Positions 23,789 through 35,900 of a stretch of DNA of 64,000 bases are shown here, in pieces. Position 1 is the stretch's first letter. Every line of letters begins with the position of its first letter. A program made the position numbers and the translations under genes. The DNA is from Hyposmocoma kahamanoa (Eukaryota; Arthropoda; Insecta; Lepidoptera; Cosmopterigidae): assembly GCF_003589595.1 (NCBI RefSeq), contig NW_020654810.1:19208448-19272447 (forward strand), given 5' to 3'. A model generated the notes under the pieces. It was given only the letters and a program-made list of their open reading frames with translations, made no database searches and was not told the origin of the DNA.

Positions 23789-23905
23789 TTATGATTGAGA
23801 TTGCGCCGATGCCAACCGATTCTTCGCAGATTCCCGACTTTGACTTTGCACTTCTGCAGTTCGGAGTGTGATACCAAAAATGTCTTCGTGGTATCGATTA
23901 TCATC
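23789..23905 (-). CDS. Nos: NOS exon 22: C-terminal tail and stop
   Basis: Acceptor GTTTCAG|GAT opens a 38-codon phase-0 frame, [20 protein letters not shown] then [18 protein letters not shown], and a TAA at 23789-23791. RYHEDIFG is the nearly invariant NOS end, and its Phe stacks on the FAD ring. The short Ser/Gln-rich tail replaces the longer mammalian one. Confidence 0.95.
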   Translation of the reverse strand, partial: DDNRYHEDIFGITLRTAEVQSQSRESAKNRLASAQSQS

Positions 23906-26900
23906 CTGAAACAATGTTTTTCATGAGCTTTTTCATTTTTTTTTTAAAGGAACTGAGTAATAAGCGACAATTCAAGCCATTTCTTTCAATATAATTAGAG
24001 CCCAATGGAGAGGCTTATCCTGTACATTAAAAGTAACGACTTTTGTTTTAAGACCTTTGGTTGGTGAGTATTTTATTTTATTTGTGCTACATTCCATTTT
24101 TCAGTTGGTACTATCCCATTGCAAGCAAAGGTTTCCCTTCCCTCCCTCCACTGCCATTTAACGCCACTACAAGCCAAACATAGAATAAGTACTTCGAATA
24201 GCCTATTGTACTATATTAAGTTTCATAGCTTTATTTCCATACAAATTTGTACCCCCTGACTTGTCGGTGTGACAGAGGTGCGGTATCGGTACGCCTGATA
24301 TACGCAGTACCGAAAGCTTACCAAGCGCCTATGTTTCAATATGCACTTCCTGATTGACGCGGTACGAAACGATCCCTTCCAGCTCCTGTTCAAACCGTTG
24401 CCACACCGATAAGTCGGGAAAATTTGACGATTAATTTTTTGAAATACCTTAGACTTCAATTTGACATTTATTTTCCAATTAATTCATTGACTTTTCAGAA
24501 AATATTTGTTTAGATTTAATTATCATTATAAAGATATTTTAATTAATGGTAATCAAAATTTGTATTTAAAAAATTGACATTGCTACGCCCTTACAGGGTA
24601 CATGTTTGATACTGTAAACTACTATAAGAACTATTATGTAACAACATGTTTTGCAATAAACGTTATTATTATTATTATTATTATTATTAAAACGGCTTAA
24701 GATTTATTTCTGTGACAAGATTTTGCCATGTCTATTGCCATTGATCAAAATTGGTTCCATGGTTTAGATGTGAAAACGTAACAGACAGACAGAGTCACTT
24801 TCACATTTATAATATCAGTTTGGATGGTTCTACGAATTGATTTGTACAGAACCCTATATCCTATAGTCAAGTTTGTTACATATTTTGATTAATGAGTTAC
24901 ATTATAATATTTGTTTACGATTATTAATTGGCTTCTGATTCGCTGCCACGAAATGTTGGAACGACATGCCAATAACAAAATTGCAAGTCTGTTTTCTCCT
25001 TCAAATATTTTTTTAAGAAATTTTTACTATTCTCAGGTATCTAACAGCACTGGTAGTCGTGCTGTATTTACGTGTAATCTGAGCCATTTTATTACTGGCA
25101 TTAATGTCCCAAGTACAAATACATGAAAATACATTACATAGACAATACACACCCAATTAGGTTTTGATTTTATTATATTCCACCCCACTTACTCTACGCT
25201 CGCATTTTTACTTTTGAATTCCACTTAGTTAAATTTATTTTTCTCTACATTTTACTCGAATGAAGCGACATCATCTTTATCATTTATTCGGCTTTACTGA
25301 AAACCAGCGTAACGAGGCGTTTTCGAATGTCTTGTTACAAAAAGCTGAGTGGAAATTTTGGTGATGTTTTAAATGTAATTGTTTTTATTTTGCGTCTTAT
25401 CCTATTTTATTTTTGTCATCATTTGGTCAAACTATTTATCTTTCTTTCTATCAGTTTTTCTCGCTTTCTAGTTATTCTAATGTACATACTCTGCCGCGTA
25501 TCTAGAGCCAACGTTGAAGCTTACCATCATTTCCAGTATACAATTTTCTACTTCCTCATCACTGAGATTAGCATGTGTCTTCATAATTTGTCTGAGTTTC
25601 TGTTGTACTTCTTCAGCCATCTTGCAATCACCGCATACATAAAAATGCGCCTGTTCATCTAATAACATGCTTGCAATCTCTGGACCTCTCTCTGCTATTA
25701 AATCTTGAACGTATTTCTGTAAGAGGTAGTAATTGTAAGTCATATGGGCTATTTATGTTTCGTGTAGATCCATATTTTACTGTATTACCCATTGACTTAC
25801 AATTATATGGACGTCGGGTCCGCGCTAAAAAGTGTCCGCACTTGTAAGGCGCTAAAATCGTATACAGAGCGCGACACTCCGCTTTAGTCTTCATTTGTTC
25901 TACGGACAGCGCGATACTGCGATGACATAACAATTTAAATTTCGAATAGGTTGATTTGGGACATTTTTTTCGTGGTTTTTGTATTAGACCCGTCGTCCAT
26001 TTATTTGTAAGTCAATGGTATTACCAGTCAATATTATGATATTACCAAATACGTAATACAAAAAGTAACTTACAGTCTTACACTCAGTTTTCCTTGACAA
26101 AGCCAGGAATGAGTTTGTAAGAACTCCATCAGACAGTGCTTCCTCTTTTTCTTCTTTGTACAATTCCATATCACTGTGTCTGCATCCAAAGAACAGCCAC
26201 ATCGGTCCAGGTTTCTGAGCATCTGGTTCCAAAGATTTCATCTGTGATCTGCGGTGATGCCAGAATCCTCTGAATGGCGCTATACCTGAACCTGGGCCAA
26301 CCATAATCAGTGGAGCTGATATGTCTTTTGGCATGTGGAAACTGGGAGCTCTGCAACGTAATTGTAGATTTATGATTAGTTAATTTAAACAATATATTAT
26401 TCATTATGTGTAGTTTACATCGTTTTCGTAGCTACCTTCGAATGAAAACTAGAACATCATCATCAGGTTGTAAAGCTTCTAAATATGTCGATGCCACTCC
26501 ATAATGTGTCGGTCCCTTTCCGTCTGAAAGAAACAAGACATTATATTCCCGTAGTAAGTATTTTTACTTCAGTGTTAGGTATTTAATTATACGATTACTT
26601 ACTCTGTGTTTTGTAAGTGACAACAGCTACAGTGAGATGAATACTTTGCTTGTGTGCCAATGGCGAAGACGATATGGAATAAAATCTTGGCTGTAATGGC
26701 GGAAGCAAGATAGCAAGTAGAGATGCTTGAGGTTTACATGAAGGGAACTGTTGTAGTACTTCTGCTAAATGAGGGTAGTGGAAATGACGCCAGTCATCGT
26801 ATTTATTAGGGTCCTGTCAATAAAAACAAATATTTAGGATTTGAACACATAATTAATAGTCTTAATTATGCACTGCAATCTTTTACCGTGATTAGCTCTT

Positions 26901-29900
26901 TGATCTCTTCAGCCTCTTTTTCATTACTGCAAACCTTTGCGAGATACTTCAATATTTTGGTTGATGGTGGCGTACTTATATCGAGGAAACTTGTGAATAT
27001 ATCTCGAATAGTTGTTGGTGGAATTCTTTCATGAGACTCCCAAGATTTTACAGTGCCTAAACAGAAAAAAAAAGATTATTTATCCATGATAACCTCATTT
27101 AATGGAATAGTTTTAAAGTAACATAGTTTAGAATTCTAATGGTCGTACCTGTAGGTGTAAGTGTTTCTTTTAGAATTTGCAATTGTACAGGTCTGTCAAA
27201 CTGGTCAACGTCCTTACAGTGCTCTAGGATTGTATCGACAATTTCTTTACGATTGCGAGCCATTACGCCGACGTGGTCACCAGGATCGTACTTTATTTCA
27301 TCCTGTAGAGTAAAAACAGTTGAATGTAATTTGTACTTCTATACAAATATAATAAAAACGTAATAAAGCTGAGTCTGTACTTAATTTTGTTTAAAGAACA
27401 CGTCAATGTTTTTTTTATAATATCAAATAACGGGACGAACAAGATTGTGCGCCTGATTTTAAGCTACACGCCTGTCCATAATAGTTGCAATGCCACTCAG
27501 AGCTTTAAATCGCAAAGACCTGAGGGGCACTTCCACTCCGCCCAGCACCCTGAGACATATGTTGATAAGTCCCATGTGCCTGTGATTTCACCAGAATCCT
27601 TACCCTTCAAAACCGGAACACAGTAATGCTGACATTACTGCTTGGCAGCAAAAATAGGTAAGGTGGCAGTACTACCCTGGACCTCTTTGACAAGGAGCTT
27701 TACTGCTAATAAGGGACACATGTACGAAAGTGTGATATCGCTAGTACATCTGTTATTATAATATAGCACAATATTGTTTTTAGGATACTCTGTATTTTAT
27801 ACAATATGTATGTATACTTACGTTAATTCGCAGATCAACGAATATTGTCTTTTTTTCCTCAGAAGATTTAATCAAGTTTTTGGTTTCTTTGACTTTACAG
27901 GGCAACAAATGTTTTCTAAATCCGGTTTCCAGTGCAGTCTTCAATGGAAGTGCTTCGCTTGTCTTTGCGAATTTCACCGTTTCTTCTGTCAGCGGCATCG
28001 TCCCCAAAGCGTTCTTTGCATCTTTCACACTATCATTTTCATCTAAACAAAATGTTTCACAGGCCACCTTTAAAGAAAATTGTGTATTGAAATTACAAAT
28101 GACAATCAGAATGGCGGGTATTTGTTAATTAATCCAGTCAAATTTCGTACCAAATAAATGTACCTAAATTCGGACACAAAAACGGATTTTTTTGCCGTAC
28201 TGTTATCTGTCAGAAATTTATGAAAGTTTTTTCTTCACTTAACTAGGTACTTTTACAGCTATCAGAGGTTGACAGCATGTGCCGCTTTGTTAATTGTATA
28301 TTGATTGTAATATTAACATGAAAGATCGAACATAAGGAAAAACCTGTGTTTGTGCTATACCAGGGCGACTTTTCAATATTTCAAATACAAAGTGCCAGAC
28401 AACGTACTAATCTATCTAGTTTCAAACCAGAAAACATTGTGTACTTATAGTATTTTTCTTATGAAGAACAAAAGCAACGGAATTCACTCCGGGGCACTTT
28501 CCATAACACGCAGACTAAAATAAATTTAGAGAAGTTAATTTCCCAAATTGTCTCCACCGGGAATCGAGATCAGGTCCTCGTCCAGAGTCGGTAGTACAAA
28601 CCGTTGAAACTTATATATGTAAGGTGATGTAAGAACATAAAAGTACATTCCACGATGCTCAGACTTACGTGAAAAACTTTCGAAGACCATTGTCGGAACT
28701 CTTGTTCCTGTCCGAGTAATTCGTCACCGCAAGCCACATCGAGAATCCTGTCGCCTCCCAACTCGTAAAGTATTTTGTCTACGGTCTTGCCGAAGTTGCA
28801 AAACTTTGGATATGCACTGGAGCCTAGCGCAAACACCGCATAGCAAACATTACTTAGCGGTCCTATGTGCTCTACTGACGATGCTGCAGCAATACTACCT
28901 GGAAAATATGATCTTTTTACAAATGCGGTGGCATATTTATATAACGAACGGCTATGGAATAGAATTCTCTGCCTGCATACTTATTCCCTAAACGCTATAA
29001 CTTGGGCCTGTTCAAGGCGAGAGTGAATAAATAGTCTTTATTTAGGTGCATGCTCCGTTGTCGATCTCATCAAATGCGCATTTATTTTTTTTATGAAATA
29101 TTTTACGAAGAAAATAATAATGATTATGACATTGTATGTGTTATTTATTAGCTGCATGCATAGAGGAATAGTACATAAACACACAAAGCAATTCAGTGTT
29201 CTTTTTCAATCACTAGTCTAATGTGAAAATAAAAACATTCTCGACAGTCATTTATTTTAATTTCCTAAATACATGTTTTTGCCGAAGTAGCCTATAGGTT
29301 CGTCCAGCCGCCTTTTAAGAACAGAGTCGTGGATTCGAAACCACGCTTGCACCTCTGATTTTTTCGGAATTTATGTGCGAAATTTTATTTGTACGTTGAA
29401 CTTTTCGGTGAAGGAAAACATCGTGTGGAATCTTCCACACATCTGCAAAAGCAATTGAATGATGTGTGTGAACTAAAGGCCCAAGACCTCTCATTGTAAG
29501 AAGAGGCCTGTACACAGCGATGGGACTTATATAGGCTAACTATTATAAACTAATACAAACGTTACTATTTTGTATTCTCTTTTTTGTTCCACCAAATCAA
29601 AATATAATGGCTATGGTACACTGTAATACAAAATTTGCGGGAGTATGTACGTACTTTTGTTAGATTCCATGCGACTAAGCTGTCGTTTGTATTCAAAGCT
29701 TGGAGTCATAACACTGTTCGTCCGCATTAGCGATTTTGGCGTCGGCAACTTTTGATTTCTGCAAATGAGAAACAGTACATATTGCTAAAGAACTAAATTA
29801 AGAACTTATCTATCTTGACACTTTGCACGTTAGAAGTTACATATCGCAAGCAATATACTTCGTATGTTCATAAGTTTTGAGACGAAACTAAAATTGCATA

Positions 29901-32900
29901 ATTTTTTTAAGAATTAAGGCGAGCCATCGGAGGAGAAGTGGGAAAAACTCTTTTGCTAGATGAAATGGTTTAGTTATTTAGTACTAAATTACAAAAAATA
30001 CACGACACATTTAAGGACATAGTCTAAAGAATGTGCTAATTTGTTACACGATAGGATATACTTTATCCGATCATATCGCACTGCTATTACAATAGTGTTG
30101 TAACTCAAAATATGTGAAATTTAATATTATATCATTACTGAACGTAACATTTGATTCTCTACACGTCAAAAAAACCATCAGTAGAATATTGTAATAAACA
30201 ATCAAAAGATATCTCAAAATGAAGTACACTTTATGTGAGCTAGTTCTGGCCAAAATAATCCTTATTAAAAATATGTAATTATTTTTAAATCTATTTGGGA
30301 CATTGTTTAATTAATTGTTTATAATAAACTATAACATATACATAAATTTTAATGATTTTTTGCGGGAAGTGAGTAATTAGTTTTTAATCCATTCTGAGAA
30401 AGTCCACTTTTTGAGTTAATAAACTATTGTATTATCAGTGCGATATAAAAATCTGAAAACAGGCTAAAATAAAAGTCTAAAACGATTATTTAATAATAAA
30501 ATATTTAACTTTGAACATATTTTTTCTATGGAGATATTTCTTTTTAAGTACCCGGAACCTGCTAAATTTTGTTTTTCAACTGAAGCCCTCTAGTTATTAA
30601 ATTCACATTTATCCAAAAAATTAGCAAATTTCCCAGCGCCGCCCGCTGCCCCGTCAGTCGCCATCGGACGCTTGTCAACTTCGTATCTGTGACAAATTTT
30701 CTCTGTGTGCTACTATTTTATACATATTACTTTTGAGTGCGTGGATTGTGGAACGCGAGGGGTGACAGCCCACCTCACCTCCTAAAATCTAGGCTAGTTT
30801 TTTTAAAACTTTCAGATAATGATAAGTATACCTACACTAAACAACGACTACAAGCAATTACTACTCAAAATGACCTCTATATCTAATACAAGCTCTTAGA
30901 CGTTCTGGCCGATCTTGGATCGCGACACGAATCTACTCCAGTGGGGTTTGTTTCGCTACCTTGATGAGGGCCCGCTTTTTAAAATCCTAGTTTGAGCGAC
31001 ACTTTTCGCAGGCACTGACCTTCAGTTCAGTCCACAGAGGATAGTCAAGTGGGTTAAGATCAGGACTGGAGAGTGGCCATTCTCCCGCCGCGACAAAGCC
31101 CCGTAAATTCTTTCTTAAGCAAATTCGAGTAATTTTCTCTTAACAATGTTCATTGGTTTTTTCCTGCCATAAGTAGGGAAATTGCAGTCGCTCATTACTC
31201 TTTTCTGTTTTATTCCCTCCATCAAGAGAAAAATAAAGAAAATAATTTAAAAAGCTGCAAATAGAACATGGACACTCCAAATTCAAAATTGAAAAAAGAA
31301 TTTAACCGCTGCCAATATATTTCTTTTTTTTTTTAAGTCAAAGCTTGTCTCTGACTTATGAACAGACGAAGTAAAGTTGAATTTAAATCTTAAGGTCAAG
31401 CTTGACGCGCATCGAGTATATAACCAGAAATAGAGACGAAATACGGGCCATCCATCCCTGGCAACTCATTAGGCAAATGGGTCTTACATCATTTTTAAAT
31501 ATCAACTCTCGTTTGCGCTGAAATCACAAATTAGAAAGCTGGAATAGTACAGCGCCAACAACTAACCTGTGTGTACGTCTCCGTATATTCCAAAAATATT
31601 CTGTATTTACTGTAATAAAGATAATACTGGGCACTGTTCCATTCGTTGGTGTGGAAAAAACAGCAAATCATCTAATTACAAAATAAACGGAACCACATTT
31701 TATCGGTAATTAAATATTAAATATGTAATATTGCAATTTTTGTCCATTATAGCAAAGCTCAAGTTAAACTGGACAATATGAAGTTAAACAATTGACGACA
31801 CCCATCAATAGTTTCGAATTCGGGCTGGCCCATCAGGTTACCGCAATAATTTGGCAGAATAGTTTTCAAACAAGTTAGTAGACATTTCGTTTCTATTTCT
31901 GGTTATATACTCAATGTTGACGCGTCTTGACCATGTGATATTACAGGTTTTTACCCTAAGAAATCTCCGCTTTGATCTCCATGATGTTTTTTGTCATTAT
32001 ACAACATTTGGAACAGGTGTTCAGCAAAGTCCTGAAAAGATGCGTTTTGTTTTAATATCTTCAAATATTTATTAATAATTTATCTGAATGTCAGTTAATT
32101 TGTACTTACAAGCCCATTATCCGGTGGTTCACCATTGCCAAACGTGGAAGTTACAATCAGCAGCAAAGTCTCATGTTCTATCGAGAACATGTCATATTCT
32201 GACATGCAGTGTACCTGTTGACAGTTATAAACCATTATCCGTCTGTTAGCGTGGCCATTAAAACTTGCAACTCCCCTGTGGCTCAAGCTTTGTCAACGGT
32301 AAAACACTTTTAACAACGACACTGACCTGCGCATTGAAAGCGTAGCCGAAAATAGCGCCTAACTCCTTGGCGTACTGTTCAGATCTGCCTGTCTCGGTGG
32401 CATAAAGGATTGTGGCTTTGATGCGCTTAGATAGAGCCCTACCGAATAGTTTAGAAGTGAACTTGACAGCGCGAGCGATTTGCTTAAAGTGAAACTTTCT
32501 GTTTGTAGTTTTCGTTTCATCTGCCTTCTTCCATTGATGGACTTTCCAAGCGGGTTCCTGAATATAATTATTTAGTATTTAATAAATCAATCTTATATCT
32601 ACTTATCCTGAAATTAAAAACTTAAGTTACCCTTGAAAATTCATCGTAATATTTAATCAAATTTTATGAAAGTGTTGAAAACACGAGAATATTGAATGTT
32701 CAAGAGCTTACCTGATAATCATAAGAGGGTCTGAGAAAGTACAAAGCCATCTCTTGATGGAACACTGGAGTTAGTGATGATGACATCGGTGGAACTATCC
32801 AAATCCAATCTGAAGGACATCCGCGCCTAAAATATTAATTATGAAATACAAAGACTATGGATATAAATATCTAAACTTATGACGTTTATTTTGACAGAAT

Positions 32901-35900
32901 CCGAGAACAAATTACAATTTTTTTATAAAAAAAACCGATCTCAAAAGTTTGTTTATGCGTTATTGCTGTGTTTTATTTTCATTGAAATTGCATACATGTG
33001 GCAAGTTTTATTGAAATTTTGTACCGGAAAGTGGATGTAATTCAATAGAGCGGGTTCATCCCCTAATTTGCCACCCTTAGAGTTGGAACATTTTCTTCAA
33101 ATTGTTAATAGGTCCACTACCTACCGAGGTACTCCCTTTCCAATAAAAAAGAATCATCGAAATCGGTTCCCAAGTGTCGGAGTAATCGCGTGTCACACAC
33201 ACACACAAAAAGGGAACGAATTGAGAACCTCCTCATTTTTCCATGTCGGTTAAAAATTTATAAAAACTGATATCGTAAAGATTTTCATTTCTCCTCAATC
33301 TCGAACATTTCTTTAAAACCATGTCTTGGACAGTGTTTTACTTACCGCGTTTTATTCTCGCTTTCCAAATGTTTCATAAATTGTTCAGATGCTGAATGGT
33401 GATCCACTATGGACACATTGTCCCTGTGAAAACTATGCAGAACTGCAACATTTACTTCGACCAAAGCTCGATCTTTCCAAAGGGTTGCGTAGGAGTTTGT
33501 GTCTAATCCCATCTTGATTGCTACTTTCTGAAATATGTATAAGAGTGAATAAGAAATGAGGTTTTACTTTTCGAATATATCTACATTGATGTTAGGAGAA
33601 CGAAAATTTTTCGGTACAATGCGTACAATGCGTCACGTCACCGTTCTCAATTTGATATTACACTACATGTGCGTTAGTATACGTGAGATTTTTATATAAA
33701 GTTAAAAACTGAACGGCTTAAACGCTTGGTGGGAAGTGGTTGGTGGGAAGTAGTGATGTGAGCATTACTGCGTTCCGGTTTTGAAGGGTAAGTGTGCTTG
33801 TGAAATTACAGGCACATGAAACTTGTCAACCTATGTCTCGGGGTGAAGGACACAGTAGCTGTGCCCCTCAGATCTTTGCGATTTAAAGCTCTGAGTGGCA
33901 CTGCAACTGTTATGGAGTGGCGTGTGGCTTACCATGAGGCACACGACTTGTTCGTCCCGTCATTTGACATTATGAAAAAAAGCGACACGTCTGTCCACGG
34001 CAGTTGCAGTGCCATTAATTACAGCTTTAAATGGTAAAGATTGTTTGTGATATTTTACTAACGAAGTTAAATAGTCTATATTTCAGTTAAATATAACTAC
34101 TTGTGGCCTTACTCTAACGAGATTCAACCTGTCTGTATGAAAAGATTTGTACTCTTAAATATCTAAGAGAGTACCTTAAAGTAAAAACGTCACTTTTAGG
34201 ATGCTCTCGGAATAATAAAACAAAGGGTACCTCAGTAACATTTAGCCGATAAGTGTCACAAAGATTCCGGCACCCGATCTCGGTGCTCATGTACCACCCG
34301 TTGAATGCAGTTGCTGTAAATTCCAATCCTCCACAGTCCAGTTTCATGTTGGACACGGCTGGCACCGCGTACCACCTTAAATCTAAGTCCTTGAACCATT
34401 CGAACCTGTTGCAAAAAAAGCTCGTATCATAAAGCGTGAAATACACAGAGACCGGTTGCGAGCCGGGCGCCTGACCCGACCTTTGCCCGTCCCGCGTGTG
34501 CGCGTGGTGTTGTCGTTCATATAAATACACGGAATTACACCCCCCGTGCACCCGAACCGACACGCGCCCGACCCGCAACCGCTGCCAGTGTGTTTCACGC
34601 TTTAGGACATATAAGAGAATATAATATAATAGAATAGAATAGAATTCATTTATTGTGTGAATGTGGCGAACATTAAGGTCTTATGAACATAATTACAGTC
34701 CTCACAATCTACTCACTACGGGCGTACAATGTTGAAAGTACAGTTTAAAGTACAAATTAATTATAAAATCAAAATAAACTAAAAAGCATATTATTTAATT
34801 ATTACGTTAATTTAATTTCATTAATATTTATTAACATTAATAACAACTTATAATCAAAAAAAATCATTCAAACTGTAAAAACATTTTTTAATTAGAGATC
34901 GATAATAATTGAGACTATCAACGCAAAGGTGATGTAACCTATGTACTTTTTTTCTACATATTTACTTTTAATGGTACTACAGTATACAGTTATAATTAAT
35001 TTTTTTTATAATAATTTATTTTAATAATTTTTTTAAATTTTTTATATAATTAATTTAAATTAATTTTTAAGATACCAAATATCGGGTAGAAGTCGTGCAA
35101 CTGGTCGTAACCGACACGCCTGTCCATACCAGTTGTAGTGCCAGTCAAAGCTTTAAATCGCAGAGAACCGAGGGGCACTGTCACTACGCCCGTTACCTTG
35201 AGATTTAAATTGACATGTCCCATGTGTCAGGAAAATTACTGACACCAGCATCCATACCCTTCAAAACCGGAACGCAGTAATGTACACATTACCGTTTGGC
35301 GGCAGAAATAGGTGCAGTGGCGATGCTTCCCTAGACGAACTCTTTCGCAAGGTGCTTTACTGCTATTTGTTTTGGATGCTATTTTCATGTGTAAAAAATA
35401 TTTAACAATTTTTTTTTATACGTACGTGAAAATAGCATCCTAATATAAAATAATGTCAAAAAAAGCGGTACATCACTTTTGCGCTAATAGCTTCAATAAA
35501 TTAATAAAATATGTAACAACCGTTTTATATAACAAGCCATGAACGGAGCTGCCAAATCTAACGACTACCACAAGTGAATACAATAGCTTAATGTTACACT
35601 ACACCTTTTTAAAAGCGCTAAAGAATATTATAAAGTTTAAATGGAAAAATCGTGTTGGCATTCTCAGGCATGTCCGTTAAGTCACTGTGATTGTAGTCGA
35701 TTTACGAAGCTAAGAGGTATAACGTTACAATATATATAATAGGTACTTAGTTCATACAATTTTCAGCTACACGTGTGACGTAAATAATAGGGGTTAAAGT
35801 ATGAAATTGCCGATTTGTACTGAAAATCTAAATTGTTTATTTTTTAAATTTTTAACAAATTTATTTAATCAAAATAGTTGCCATTGTTATCTATACATTG

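Noticed and set aside
24223..24459. 78-codon minus-strand ORF as an extra NOS exon
   Set aside because: It lies in intron 21, and exons 21 and 22 join directly in phase 0 with complete homology.
25477..25743. NOS ending at the stop at 25477
   Set aside because: The frame runs through a good donor (ATG|GTAAGC). The conserved RYHEDIFG tail is in a phase-matched exon at 23789-23905.
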